A stretch of DNA of 64,000 nt from Actinomadura rubteroloni. Lineage in GTDB: Bacteria > Actinomycetota > Actinomycetes > Streptosporangiales > Streptosporangiaceae. This document shows positions 16,901 through 27,013 of the stretch, in pieces. Made by a program: the position numbers and the translations under genes. A model generated the notes under the pieces. That model searched no databases, was not told the DNA's origin, and was given only the letters and a program-made list of their open reading frames with translations. The stretch lies in the NCBI RefSeq assembly GCF_002911665.1, contig NZ_MTBP01000004.1, positions 478,246-542,245 on the forward strand, read 5' to 3'. Positions within the stretch are counted from its first letter, which is position 1. Every line of letters starts with the position of its first letter.

Positions 16901-18207
16901 CGCGCCTCCCCGGCGATCCGGACGGCGAGGACGTGCTTGCACGGCCCCCGCCCGCCTCCGTGCCGCGTCCACCACGAGCACGTGCACGACGATCCCCGCA
17001 CCCGGTGCTCGCGCTCCGAGCCCGGGACGAGCGCGGTGCCGTCCGCCGCGCGCCGCACCGTCCCGGCCAGCTCCCGCGCCGCCCGCAGCCGGGGGTTCAG
17101 CGCAGTGACGCGGGCGCCGTCGTAGGGCAGCTCGCGGTGGAAGTAGGCGGCCTCGGCGGCGTCGAAACCGACGCGTCCGGCCGTCCCGAGGCAGGTCAGC
17201 GCGGCGCGGACGCGGGCGGCGGGCAGGCCGGACCGCTCGGCGAGCACGTCGGTGTCGAGCCGGGGCTCGAACGCCAGCAGCGCGCCGACCAGGTCCGCGT
17301 CGTCGGCGGTGTCGTCGGCGGACAGGGCGTCCAGCACCGCGCCCTCACCGGAGAAGCCCCGGTGGATCTCGGGGGACAGCGCGAGGACGTACCGCATCCC
17401 GGGCAGCTCCAGCTCCCACACGCTCGCCGCCGGGCCGTCCGGCGCGGGCGGCCCGTACGCGCGCAGCGCCGTCGCGAACCGCAGCAGCGGCAGCATCGTC
17501 CGGAGCCGCTCGGGCGCCGCCGCGCACACCGCGCCGGGCACCGGACGCGCCGACGGCCGCAGCGTCCGCCCCGCCGGGACGAACCACGGCGCCCCGCCCG
17601 ACCGCAGCGACCGGACGAACCGCACCGCCTCCGGTCCGCGCAGCTCCGCGCGCGGGTCGAAGCCCGCCGTGATCACCTGGACCTCGGCGAACCCGCGCAG
17701 CCACCGGTCGGGGAGCAGCACCTTCTTCTCCACGGCGGCGCCGTCGCCGGTGGTGACGACCAGCTCGTCCGCGCCGACCGCGAAGTGCAGCGGGTCGCCC
17801 GCGCCCACCCGGGCCAGCGCCGTGCGCAGCGGCGGGTTGACGTCCACGTTGGTGGTGCCGAGGTCGTGGACGTCTCCGTCGAGCGCCCCGGCGAGCAGGT
17901 CGAGCCGCGCGTAGACGCCGCCGCAGCCTGAGAACGCCTCCAGCCGCAGCCGGTCCCCGTTGCAGGTGACCACCGGGTCGCGGGACGTGCCGCCGGGCCG
18001 GTGGTAACGCGTCGTCGCGACGTCGGCGACGGCCAGCAGCGCGGCGGCGGCCGGGGCCGGACGCGTCACGACGCCGCTGAAGAAGTGCGGACGCGCGGCG
18101 GGCCCGGCGGCGGTGCGCCCGCCCGAGGTGGACAGGCCGAGCCGCCCGTCCGACAGCCCCGACGGGCGCGCGTACGAGTACCCCTGGGCCGGTGCCGTGA
18201 TCGACAT
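16897..18207 (-). CDS. SWIM zinc-finger protein
   Basis: A 436-residue protein, read leftward. The C-terminus holds a SWIM motif, CTC-x13-C-x-H (residues about 401-430, ending CKHVLAV), which binds zinc and usually mediates DNA or protein contacts. The N-terminal ~400 residues are not assigned to a known domain. It is the first gene of a two-gene unit with the HEAT-like protein. The start is ATG 18207: a TACGGT element sits 7 bases upstream and no ribosome site exists, so a leaderless transcript is likely; the open frame extends much further upstream but overlaps the divergent gene at 18307. Confidence 0.82.
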   Translation of the reverse strand: MSITAPAQGYSYARPSGLSDGRLGLSTSGGRTAAGPAARPHFFSGVVTRPAPAAAALLAVADVATTRYHRPGGTSRDPVVTCNGDRLRLEAFSGCGGVYARLDLLAGALDGDVHDLGTTNVDVNPPLRTALARVGAGDPLHFAVGADELVVTTGDGAAVEKKVLLPDRWLRGFAEVQVITAGFDPRAELRGPEAVRFVRSLRSGGAPWFVPAGRTLRPSARPVPGAVCAAAPERLRTMLPLLRFATALRAYGPPAPDGPAASVWELELPGMRYVLALSPEIHRGFSGEGAVLDALSADDTADDADLVGALLAFEPRLDTDVLAERSGLPAARVRAALTCLGTAGRVGFDAAEAAYFHRELPYDGARVTALNPRLRAARELAGTVRRAADGTALVPGSEREHRVRGSSCTCSWWTRHGGGRGPCKHVLAVRIAGEAR

Positions 18208-18214
18208 GCCCGTC

Positions 18215-18220
18215 ACCGTA
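18215..18220 (-). promoter_or_regulatory. -10 element TACGGT for the SWIM operon, leaderless start
   Basis: On the minus strand TACGGT ends 7 bases before ATG 18207, with no purine-rich ribosome site. It faces the divergent element at 18294-18299. Confidence 0.5.
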
Positions 18221-18293
18221 GGGGAGAGAACCGACAAATCACGGCCGAACGGGCGAGCCTTGGGGGCGGGCGCGGGCTCGGCGGGGACGGGGG

Positions 18294-18299
18294 TACGGT
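18294..18299 (+). promoter_or_regulatory. -10 element TACGGT, leaderless start
   Basis: TACGGT lies 7 bases before GTG 18307. This decides the start: the alternative GTG at 18298 would lie inside the -10. Confidence 0.5.
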
Positions 18300-18306
18300 G
18301 GGTGAC

Positions 18307-18663
18307 GTGCGCAGGTTCCTCACCCCCGGCTGGCTCGGTCTCCACGCCATCGCGATCGTGCTGTTCTTCTCCTTCCTGTTCTTCGGCTGGTGGCAGTTCG
18401 AACGGGCCACGGGCGGCAACGACCGGAGCTGGGCGTACACGTTCGAGTGGCCGGTCTTCTCGGTCTTCGTCGTCGTGATGTGGATCAAGATGATCCGGGA
18501 CGAGCTGAACGGCGTGAAGCCCCCGTCGGCCGAGCCGATCGAGGAGCCCGCCGAGGCGAAGGTGACCCGGGAGATCATCCGGCGGCAGGAGGAAGAGGAC
18601 CCCGCGCTCGCCGCCTACAACCGCTATCTGGCCCGGCTCAACGCGCAGGGCAAGCGCGCCTGA
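18307..18663 (+). CDS. Two-helix membrane protein, conserved hypothetical
   Basis: A 118-residue protein beginning MRRFLTPGWLGLHAIAIVL. Two hydrophobic helices (about residues 8-28 and 47-64) enclose a short loop, FERATGGNDRSWAYTFEW. A charged C-terminal tail follows with REIIRRQEEEDPALAAYNRYLARLNAQ, likely a cytoplasmic helix. No enzyme motif is visible. The gene lies 49 bases before the DUF3817 gene in the same direction, and the pairing suggests a shared membrane role. Start GTG 18307 is supported by the -10 element at 18294-18299. Confidence 0.75.
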   Translation: MRRFLTPGWLGLHAIAIVLFFSFLFFGWWQFERATGGNDRSWAYTFEWPVFSVFVVVMWIKMIRDELNGVKPPSAEPIEEPAEAKVTREIIRRQEEEDPALAAYNRYLARLNAQGKRA

Positions 18664-18712
18664 CCGGCCGTGACCGCCCGCGCGCCGGGCGCGTCGAGAA
18701 AGGTGTGAACCT

Positions 18713-19060
18713 GTGGAAGCGGCCGTCACCCGCTACCGCGCCCTCGCTCTCACGGTGGGCGTGATGCTGCTGCTCCTCGTCTTCGTGGCGATGCCGATCC
18801 GCTACATCGGCGGCAACGCGACGCCGTCGGGGATCATCTCGCCGATCCACGGCATCCTCTACATCGTCTACCTGGTCATGGCCTACGACCTGTGGCGGCG
18901 GTTCTCCTGGCCGCTGCCGAAGATGGCGCTCATGGTCACGGCGGGCCTGATCCCGTTCCTCGCGTTCTACATCGAGCACAAGATCGTGGGCGAGGCGCGG
19001 GCCGAGCTGGCCGCCCGCGAGGCCGGCCCCGAGACGGCCTCCGCCCCCGCCCAGGCGTGA
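18713..19060 (+). CDS. DUF3817 family membrane protein
   Basis: A 115-residue protein with three predicted helices and the DUF3817 hallmark stretch: a helix ending in KYIGG-like RYIGGNATPS, followed by IISPIHGILYIVYLV and PFLAFYIEHKI. The C-terminal tail is Ala/Glu-rich. DUF3817 proteins are small integral membrane proteins of unknown function, widespread in actinobacteria. GTG 18713 follows GAGAAAGG at 18696-18703. The stop overlaps the following GNAT gene by 4 bases (GTGA), so translation is coupled. Confidence 0.88.
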   Translation: MEAAVTRYRALALTVGVMLLLLVFVAMPIRYIGGNATPSGIISPIHGILYIVYLVMAYDLWRRFSWPLPKMALMVTAGLIPFLAFYIEHKIVGEARAELAAREAGPETASAPAQA

Positions 19061-19554
19061 CGGCCCCGCCGCCGGGCCTGCGGCTGCGCGCCCTGGCGCC
19101 CGGCGACCTCGGCTGGGTGATCTCCCGCAACGGCGCCCTCTACGCGGCCGAGTGCGGCTGGGACGAGACCTACGAGGCGCGCGTGGCCGAAGTCCTGTCC
19201 ACGTACGTGGTGAACCGCGACCCGGCGCGGGCCGACGGCTGGATCGCCGAACTCGACGGCGAACGCGCGGGCGCGGTCTTCTGCTCGCCCCGCGAAGGGG
19301 ACGTCGCGCAGCTCCGCATGCTGCACGTGGAACCGTTCGCGCGCGGCGCGGGCGTCGGCGCCGCGCTGATCGACGCGTGCCTGACGTTCGCCCGGCAGGC
19401 CGGCTACCGCGAGATCGCCCTCTGGACGACGGCCCTGCAACGCGCCGCGATCCGCCTCTACGAACGCGCGGGCTTCCGCCTGACGACCGAGGACCCGCCG
19501 GTCCGCCGCTTCGGCGACGTGATCCACGGCCAACTCTGGACCCGCCCCCTCTAA
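19057..19554 (+). CDS. GNAT family N-acetyltransferase
   Basis: A 165-residue GNAT protein. Motif A is visible as RMLHVEPFARGAGVGAALI (acetyl-CoA pyrophosphate loop R-G-A-G-V-G), and motif B as AAIRLYERAGFR with the usual Tyr near the end of the fold. The segment GAVFCSPREGDVAQL is the preceding strand pair. MarR-fused relatives of this group share the sequence style GWVISRNGALYAAECGWDETYEA, but here the acetyltransferase stands alone without the MarR part. The start GTG 19057 overlaps the DUF3817 stop. The substrate is unknown. Confidence 0.88.
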   Translation: MTAPPPGLRLRALAPGDLGWVISRNGALYAAECGWDETYEARVAEVLSTYVVNRDPARADGWIAELDGERAGAVFCSPREGDVAQLRMLHVEPFARGAGVGAALIDACLTFARQAGYREIALWTTALQRAAIRLYERAGFRLTTEDPPVRRFGDVIHGQLWTRPL

Positions 19555-19580
19555 CCCGCCGCACCACACACCGAACCCCC

Positions 19581-19702
19581 GCGGAGACGGCTCGCCCGCC
19601 GACCCCGCGACCACGCCGCGTTCTTGCTCGCGCCGAACTCGCGCTATGGGGCGGAGACGGTTCGTCCTCCGAGCCCACGGTCACGTCGCGCTCTCGTTCG
19701 CG
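19581..19702. repeat. Imperfect ~52-base direct repeat, two copies
   Basis: Copy 1 spans 19581-19632 and copy 2 spans 19651-19702, 70 bases apart. Both begin GCGGAGACGG and end in a CTCGCG/TTCGCG block; I count about 40 of 52 identical positions. No terminal inverted repeats are seen. Confidence 0.7.
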
Positions 19703-19756
19703 CGCCGTGCGCGCGGCCGGGTGGGTGTGTTCGCTTGAGTCGTGTGGGGGACACGG

Positions 19757-19792
19757 CCCGTCCCGGGCGGTATCGGTGCCGCCCGGGACGGG
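19757..19792 (+). terminator. Perfect 14-base hairpin, possible terminator of the GNAT operon
   Basis: CCCGTCCCGGGCGG (19757-19770) pairs exactly with 19779-19792 around the 8-base loop TATCGGTG. It lies 200 bases after the GNAT stop, so it could end that operon or belong to the structured gene-free region. Confidence 0.5.
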
Positions 19793-19987
19793 TGGGCAGT
19801 GTCTCTCCACTGGGGCCGCGGGCCGTCCGGGACGGGGGTCGGGACGTGGTACCGGAAGCCCGGGGCCGCACCGGCTCGCGCCGGTTGGTGTGTCCGGGGC
19901 CTCACCCCCTCGCGTCCGGGGCGCGGTGCGCGCCGGACGGGGTCGGAGGCGGGCCGGGGCGGGCGTGCCGCCGCCGGAGGCGAGGAG

Positions 19988-20035
19988 GCCGGGCCGGCGG
20001 GCGGCGCTGCGCTTCGCCTGCGCCGCCGGCCCGGC
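19988..20035. other. Long hairpin in the gene-free region
   Basis: A perfect 12-base outer stem (19988-19999 with 20024-20035) encloses 24 bases that can pair further (GCG/CGC blocks around TTCG). Confidence 0.5.
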
Positions 20036-20095
20036 TGGTCACGGTGCCGCGGGGGCGCACGGCGCCGCGATCCCGGGGCGGGGCGAGGCTGGAGC

Positions 20096-20132
20096 GGCCC
20101 GCCGCCGCTCCGCGCACGCGCGGCGGCGGGCC
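20096..20132. other. Long hairpin in the gene-free region
   Basis: A perfect 13-base stem (20096-20108 with 20120-20132) with an 11-base loop. Confidence 0.5.
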
Positions 20133-20717
20133 GGTCGAAGGCCGCCCGGTGCTCGCCGGTGCGCGTCCTGGACGGCCGAGGACCCGAGGTGTGCACCCGG
20201 CGACCGTCGCCGCGACGCGCACCGGAGGGCAAGGGGGCCGGTGCGCGTCGCGGGACGGCCCGTCGGGGACGTCCTCGGCCGCCGGGACGGAACCGGGCGG
20301 TGTCGCGCCCGGAACGGCGACGCTTCCGGCAGGGGCGTCGCCCCCGCGAGTGAACGGCATCGAAACCCCCTTTCTCCGGTGGGATCAGGCGAAGTCCCCT
20401 TGACCGGACCTCGACGTTGACCGTCACCCAGCGTCACGATTTCCATGCGGAAGGTACCCGTCGTCATCGCGGGCGTAAACCCAGGTCAAGAAAGAAGTTC
20501 GCGGGACGGCCGGGGCGCGTGGGCCGCCGGGCGCCGGGTCCGCCCGCCCGCGCCGCCGGGACGGGCGCCGACCGTCGGCGCCACAGAATCGTCCGGGAAG
20601 CGCCACCGGGGAATCGCCTTCGGGCCACAAGGCGTCCGGGGGTCTTGCGGCGGCGCCCGCCCGCCCGCGAGAGTGGGACGCTCACACAGCGTCACGAGAG
20701 AACCACGGAGGGCGCCC

Positions 20718-21977
20718 ATGGCGGCACGGCGTCCCTGGACGATCGTCTGGCTCCTGTTCCTCTTCATGGTCGTGAACTTCGCCGACAAGACGGTCCTCGG
20801 CCTGGCGGGCAAGGACATCCAGGCCGACCTGCGCCTCGGCGACACCGCGTTCGGGACGGTCGGCAGCGCGTTCTACCTGCTGTTCAGCGTGTCCGGCGGG
20901 ATCGTCGGGTTCCTCGCCGACCGCGTCCCGGCCCGCGGCCTGCTCACCGGACTGGTCCTGCTGTGGAGCGCCGCGCAGCTCGTGGCGGCGCTCCCGGCGG
21001 CCGGGTTCGCGGTTCTGGTCGCGACGCGCGTCGTGCTCGGCGCGGCCGAAGGCCCGGCGTTCCCGCTGGCCAACCACACCGCGTTCGGCTGGTTCCCCGA
21101 CCGCGAGCGCGCCGTCCCGGGCGCGATGCTGCCGATCGGCGCGGCGGCGGGCGTCGCGGTCGGCGCGCCCGTCCTCGCGCTGACGATCGGCCAGTGGGGG
21201 TGGCGGTCGGCGTTCGCGCTGACCGGCGTCCTCGGCCTGGCCTGGACGGTCGCGTGGCTGCGGCTCGGCGCGGACGGCCCGCACGCGGCCCGGGCCCCCG
21301 AGGCGGACGGCCGCGCCGTCCCGTACGCGCGGCTGCTCGGCCGGGGCAGCGTCCTCGCCGCGCTCGCCGCGTGCTTCGCCGCCTACTGGATGCTCGCGGT
21401 CGTGACGACCTGGCTGCCGCAGTACCTCCAGCGCGTCCACGGCCACTCGCTGGGCCGGGCGAGCATGGTCGCGGCGCTCGCGCAGGCCGGGTCGATCGCG
21501 CTGGTGCTCGGCGTCGCCGTCGGGTCGCGCGGGATGCTGCGGGCGGGCGCGCCGAGCCGGGTCGCGCGCGGCGTGGTCGGCGGCTCGGCGATCACGGCGT
21601 CCGGGCTGGCGGTCGCGCTGCTCACCCGCGTCGGCGGGACGGGCGCGCTCGTCGTCGTGCTGCTCGTCGCGTTCGCGGGCGCCCACACGTTCATCACGCT
21701 CACCCAGACCGCGCTGGCCGAGATCGCGCCGGTGCGGCAGCGGGCGCCGCTGCTCGGCGCGGTCATCGCGCTGGCGTCCACGGCGGGCGCGTTCGGCCCG
21801 GCGGTGACCGGCGCGCTGGTCGAGGGCGCGCCGGACGCGGCGGCGGGCTTCGGGCACGCGTTCGACCTGGCCGCCGTCCTGCTGGTCGCGGGCGGGCTGC
21901 TGGCGGCGGCGCTGGTCCGGCCCGAGCGGGACCGGGCCGCGCTCGGGCCGCCGGCCGACCTGGCGGTCGCGGGCTGA
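20718..21977 (+). CDS. MFS transporter (anion:cation symporter-like)
   Basis: A 419-residue major facilitator protein with twelve predicted helices. The loop 2-3 motif appears as GFLADRVPARG, and the opening MVVNFADKTVLGLAGKDIQADL and SAFYLLFSVSGGIVG resemble the ACS (hexuronate/phthalate/glucarate) group, whose members import organic anions with protons. The second half (after the central loop near residue 195) has TWLPQYLQRVHGHSLGRASM, also ACS-like. ATG 20718 follows CGGAGGG at good spacing. It is convergent with the glutamate decarboxylase gene and separated from it by 3 bases. The substrate is unknown. Confidence 0.88.
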   Translation: MAARRPWTIVWLLFLFMVVNFADKTVLGLAGKDIQADLRLGDTAFGTVGSAFYLLFSVSGGIVGFLADRVPARGLLTGLVLLWSAAQLVAALPAAGFAVLVATRVVLGAAEGPAFPLANHTAFGWFPDRERAVPGAMLPIGAAAGVAVGAPVLALTIGQWGWRSAFALTGVLGLAWTVAWLRLGADGPHAARAPEADGRAVPYARLLGRGSVLAALAACFAAYWMLAVVTTWLPQYLQRVHGHSLGRASMVAALAQAGSIALVLGVAVGSRGMLRAGAPSRVARGVVGGSAITASGLAVALLTRVGGTGALVVVLLVAFAGAHTFITLTQTALAEIAPVRQRAPLLGAVIALASTAGAFGPAVTGALVEGAPDAAAGFGHAFDLAAVLLVAGGLLAAALVRPERDRAALGPPADLAVAG

Positions 21978-21980
21978 CCG

Positions 21981-23348
21981 TCAGTGGTGGAAGGACGGCT
22001 CCTGCGGCCCGCCCCGTCCGCCGCCCGCGCGCAGTTTCGACAGGACGGCCTCGATGTCGTCGGCGAGCAGCGAGATCTCGTCCCGGCTGATGCCGTGCCG
22101 GATCAGCACCCGCTGCACGACCGTCGAACTGCGTCCGGCGGGCAGCGGATACGACGGCACCTGCCAGCCCCGCGTCCGGAGCTGCTCGGTGATGTCGTAG
22201 AGCGTGTACCCGGGGTCGCCGTCCAGCGTGTAGCAGACGGCGGGCAGTGCGGACGACCCGTCGTACAGCAGCTCGAACACCTTCATGTCGCGCAGCCGCC
22301 CGGCGAGGTACTGCGCGGTGTCCATGCAGCTCTGCTGGACGCGCCGGTACCCCTCGCGGCCGAGGCGCAGCAGGTTGAAGTACTGCGCGATGACCTCGCC
22401 GCCGGGCCGGGAGAAGTTCAGCGCGAACGTGGGCATCTCGCCGCCCAGGTAGTCCACGTGGAAGATCAGTTCCTCCGGCAGCAGGTCCGCCGACCGCCAG
22501 ACCGCCCAGCCGCAGGTGAGCGGCGCGAGCCCGTACTTGTGCCCGGACGCGTTGATCGACGCGACCCGCTCCAGCCGGAAGTCCCACACGAGGTCGGGCC
22601 GGACGAACGGCGCCACGAACCCGCCGCTCGCCGCGTCCACGTGGATCGGGACGTCCAGCCCGGTGTCGGCCTGGATCGCGTCCAGCGCCCCGGCGATCTC
22701 GGCGACGGGCTCGTAGTCGCAGGTGAACGTGACGCCGAGGATCGCGACGACGCCGATCGTGTTCTCGTCCACGTACTGCGCGAGCTGGTGCGGACGGATG
22801 CCCGTCGCGCCCGGCTCCAGCGGGATCTGCCGCAGTTCCACGTCGAAGTACCGCGCGAACTTCTCCCAGCACACCTGCACCGGCCCGCAGACGAGGTTCG
22901 GCGTGCCGGCGGGCCTGCCCGCCGCCTCCCGCGCCTTGCGCCACCGCCACTTCAGCGCGAGCCCGCCGAGCATCGCCGCCTCGCTGGACCCGGTCGTGGA
23001 GCAGCCCATCGTGTCCGGGCCGCCGGGCGCGTTCCACAGGTCGGCGAGGATCCGGACGCAGCGCCGCTCGATCTCGGCGGTCTGCGGGTACTCGTCCTTG
23101 TCGACCATGTTCTTGTCCAGCGCGTCGGCCATGAGCCGCTTGACCTCGTCGCCGTTGTACGTGGTGCAGAAGGTGGCGAGGTTCTGCGCGGAGTTGCCGT
23201 CCAGCAGCAGTTCGGCGCGCAGCAGGTCGTAGACGACCTTCGGATCGGTCGGGCCGTCGGGGATGCGGGTCTTCGGCAGGGGCCGCTCGGCCAGCGGCGC
23301 GGTGAACACGTCGTCGGTCGTCTCGGTCGCCACGCGGTGGAGCGCCAT
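21981..23348 (-). CDS. gadB: Glutamate decarboxylase (PLP-dependent)
   Basis: A 455-residue PLP decarboxylase of the group II fold, matching the length of bacterial GadA/GadB. Landmarks: GCSTTGSSEAAMLGGLALKWRWR (substrate and PLP contacts), HVDAASGGFVAPF (PLP-binding Asp in DAASGG) and INASGHKYG with the Schiff-base Lys271. It should convert glutamate to GABA with proton uptake in the cytoplasm. Reads leftward. ATG 23348 is preferred to GTG 23351 because GAGGAGG lies 4 bases before it. No antiporter gene (gadC) adjoins it; the neighbouring MFS permease is convergent and not an APC exchanger. Confidence 0.95.
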   Translation of the reverse strand: MALHRVATETTDDVFTAPLAERPLPKTRIPDGPTDPKVVYDLLRAELLLDGNSAQNLATFCTTYNGDEVKRLMADALDKNMVDKDEYPQTAEIERRCVRILADLWNAPGGPDTMGCSTTGSSEAAMLGGLALKWRWRKAREAAGRPAGTPNLVCGPVQVCWEKFARYFDVELRQIPLEPGATGIRPHQLAQYVDENTIGVVAILGVTFTCDYEPVAEIAGALDAIQADTGLDVPIHVDAASGGFVAPFVRPDLVWDFRLERVASINASGHKYGLAPLTCGWAVWRSADLLPEELIFHVDYLGGEMPTFALNFSRPGGEVIAQYFNLLRLGREGYRRVQQSCMDTAQYLAGRLRDMKVFELLYDGSSALPAVCYTLDGDPGYTLYDITEQLRTRGWQVPSYPLPAGRSSTVVQRVLIRHGISRDEISLLADDIEAVLSKLRAGGGRGGPQEPSFHH

Positions 23349-23492
23349 CACGCCTCCTCGTCTCCGGCGGTCATCGGTGGTCTTTCCGCCGGACGTTCCG
23401 TCCAGAATCCCTCACGCGCGTAAAGAACCGGCGGCGGGGTTCGCCGGGCGGCGCGCCGGGTAGCGGAGGCTCTCCGGATAGGAGGGTGATCC

Positions 23493-23885
23493 ATGAAGTA
23501 CGGCCAGTTCATCAAGACGGTGCGGGAGAACGGGGAGTACACCGACCGGCGGGAGGCCGAGCACGTCGCGGTCTCGGTGCTGGAGGTGCTGCGCAGCCGG
23601 ATGACGCCCGAGGGCGCCGCGCACCTGGCGGCCCAGCTCCCCGAGCCGCTGGACGACGTCCTGCTCGCCGACGCCCCCGACCTGCCCGGGTCGTTCGGCG
23701 TGGACGAGTTCTGCCGCCGGGTGGCCGAGCGCACGCACGCGGCGGGCACGTCGGCGCAGATGGACGCGAGCGTCGTCCTGTCCACGGTCGCGGCGACGGT
23801 GTCGGGCGGCGAGCTGAACCGCGTGCTGAGCCAGCTCCCGTCCGGGTACGCGCCGCTGTTCGGCGAGCACGAGCTGAGCGACTAG
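23493..23885 (+). CDS. DUF2267 domain protein
   Basis: A 130-residue DUF2267 protein. It carries the family pattern of an N-terminal YGQFIKTVRENGEY block, AVLEVLRSRMTPEGAAHLAAQLP-like helices, then an FCRRVAERTH segment and VLSTVAATVSGGELNRVLSQLP. These are small soluble helical proteins of unknown function, often linked with stress or redox genes. ATG 23493 follows GGAGGG at good spacing. A terminator-like hairpin follows the gene. Confidence 0.9.
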   Translation: MKYGQFIKTVRENGEYTDRREAEHVAVSVLEVLRSRMTPEGAAHLAAQLPEPLDDVLLADAPDLPGSFGVDEFCRRVAERTHAAGTSAQMDASVVLSTVAATVSGGELNRVLSQLPSGYAPLFGEHELSD

Positions 23886-23908
23886 GGCTGAGCTACTGGG
23901 GAAGCGAC

Positions 23909-23939
23909 GCCGTGCCCCGGGTGTTCCCCGGGGTACGGC
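23909..23939 (+). terminator. Terminator hairpin between DUF2267 gene and lon
   Basis: A 13-base stem (23909-23921 with 23927-23939, one G-T pair) closes a 5-base loop, 23 bases after the DUF2267 stop. Confidence 0.7.
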
Positions 23940-23998
23940 CCGCGCCGCTTGATCGCTGAGAGCGAACGCGGGGAGGAAACAAAACTCGGCTACGTTTT

Positions 23999-24019
23999 CT
24001 TGAGTGTGTATGACTCAAC
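23999..24019. promoter_or_regulatory. HAIR element (HspR operator) upstream of lon
   Basis: CTTGAGT-N7-ACTCAAC matches the known HspR-associated inverted repeat CTTGAGT-N7-ACTCAAG at 13 of 14 defined positions, with the exact 7-base spacer. It lies 42 bases before the lon start. In Streptomyces, HspR represses lon, dnaK and clpB through this element, so heat induction of this gene is expected. Confidence 0.85.
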
Positions 24020-24061
24020 CCTCTGGGGCGGGGTCATCCGGACGAAGGAACGGAGCTGAGC

Positions 24062-26458
<2,397 letters not shown>

Positions 26459-26467
26459 TCCGCCGCA

Positions 26468-26509
26468 GTCCCCCGTCCCGTGTGGAATGAACCGCGCGGG
26501 ACGGGGGAC
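26468..26509 (+). terminator. Strong terminator hairpin after lon
   Basis: A perfect 13-base GC stem (26468-26480 with 26497-26509) with a 16-base loop begins 10 bases after the lon stop. It also argues against the GTG at 26480 as the start of the next gene, since that codon lies in the stem. Confidence 0.75.
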
Positions 26510-26518
26510 AAGGCGTGC

Positions 26519-27013
26519 GTGTCGGGAACCATCGAACTCCAGCAGCCGGCCAAACCCCGCGAGCCGGTCCGGTGGTACGTGCGGGCATTGCGCGTCGCCG
26601 CGGTGCTGATCGCGATCGCGGGGCTGGCGGCCTTCTCCTACGCGGCGTACCGGCTGACGCTCACGCCGGTCGCCGACCACGGCCAGGCGGGCGGCAACAC
26701 CGACCCCGGCCATTCACTGCGCTTCTACTGGGACCGTCCGTTCAAGGACGCGGCGCTCCAGATCGGCGGGAACCTGCTGCTCCTCGCGCCGCTCGGCGTG
26801 CTGGCGCCGATCGCGTCGGTGCGGCTGCGCGGCCCGCTGCGGCTCGTGTTCCTCGGCGCGCTCGTGTCGTTCGTCATCGAGTGCGCGCAGGGCCTCGCGG
26901 TGGCGGGACGGGCCTTCGACGTGGACGACATCATCCTCAACACCTGCGGCGTCCTGCTCGCCTACCTCGCGCTCGGCCGCCGGCTGTCGCGGACCTTGCG
27001 CGGACGCACCTGA
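26519..27013 (+). CDS. VanZ-like membrane protein
   Basis: A 164-residue protein with about four membrane helices and VanZ-family features: NLLLLAPLGVLAP, FVIECAQGL with the conserved Glu-Cys-x-Gln, and RAFDVDDIILNTCGVLLAY with the Asp-x-x-Asp-x3-Asn block. VanZ proteins are linked to teicoplanin resistance and phosphate/lipid-type enzymes in some bacteria, but most family members have no known role. GTG 26519 is chosen over GTG 26480, which lies in the lon terminator. The last 52 bases overlap the convergent fusion gene. Confidence 0.8.
   Translation: MSGTIELQQPAKPREPVRWYVRALRVAAVLIAIAGLAAFSYAAYRLTLTPVADHGQAGGNTDPGHSLRFYWDRPFKDAALQIGGNLLLLAPLGVLAPIASVRLRGPLRLVFLGALVSFVIECAQGLAVAGRAFDVDDIILNTCGVLLAYLALGRRLSRTLRGRT

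Larger units (their letters stand above)
19555..20717. other. Gene-free region of about 1.16 kb with repeats and strong hairpins
   Basis: No frame in this stretch looks coding: all long frames are Arg/Gly/Pro-rich on both strands with no recognisable motif or ribosome site. Within it lie an imperfect direct repeat (19581-19632 and 19651-19702) and three long perfect-stem hairpins (19757-19792, 19988-20035, 20096-20132). The right end (about 20400-20717) should contain the promoter of the MFS gene. It might be a structured RNA, a decayed gene or a mobile remnant; the sequence alone does not decide. Confidence 0.6.

Noticed and set aside
19624..20427. Overlapping frames on both strands in the gene-free region
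   Set aside because: Translations are dominated by Arg, Gly and Pro with no ribosome site or motif, and no frame shows consistent third-position GC bias.
26480..26518. GTG 26480 as VanZ start
   Set aside because: The codon lies in the lon terminator stem and adds sequence of poor coding quality.
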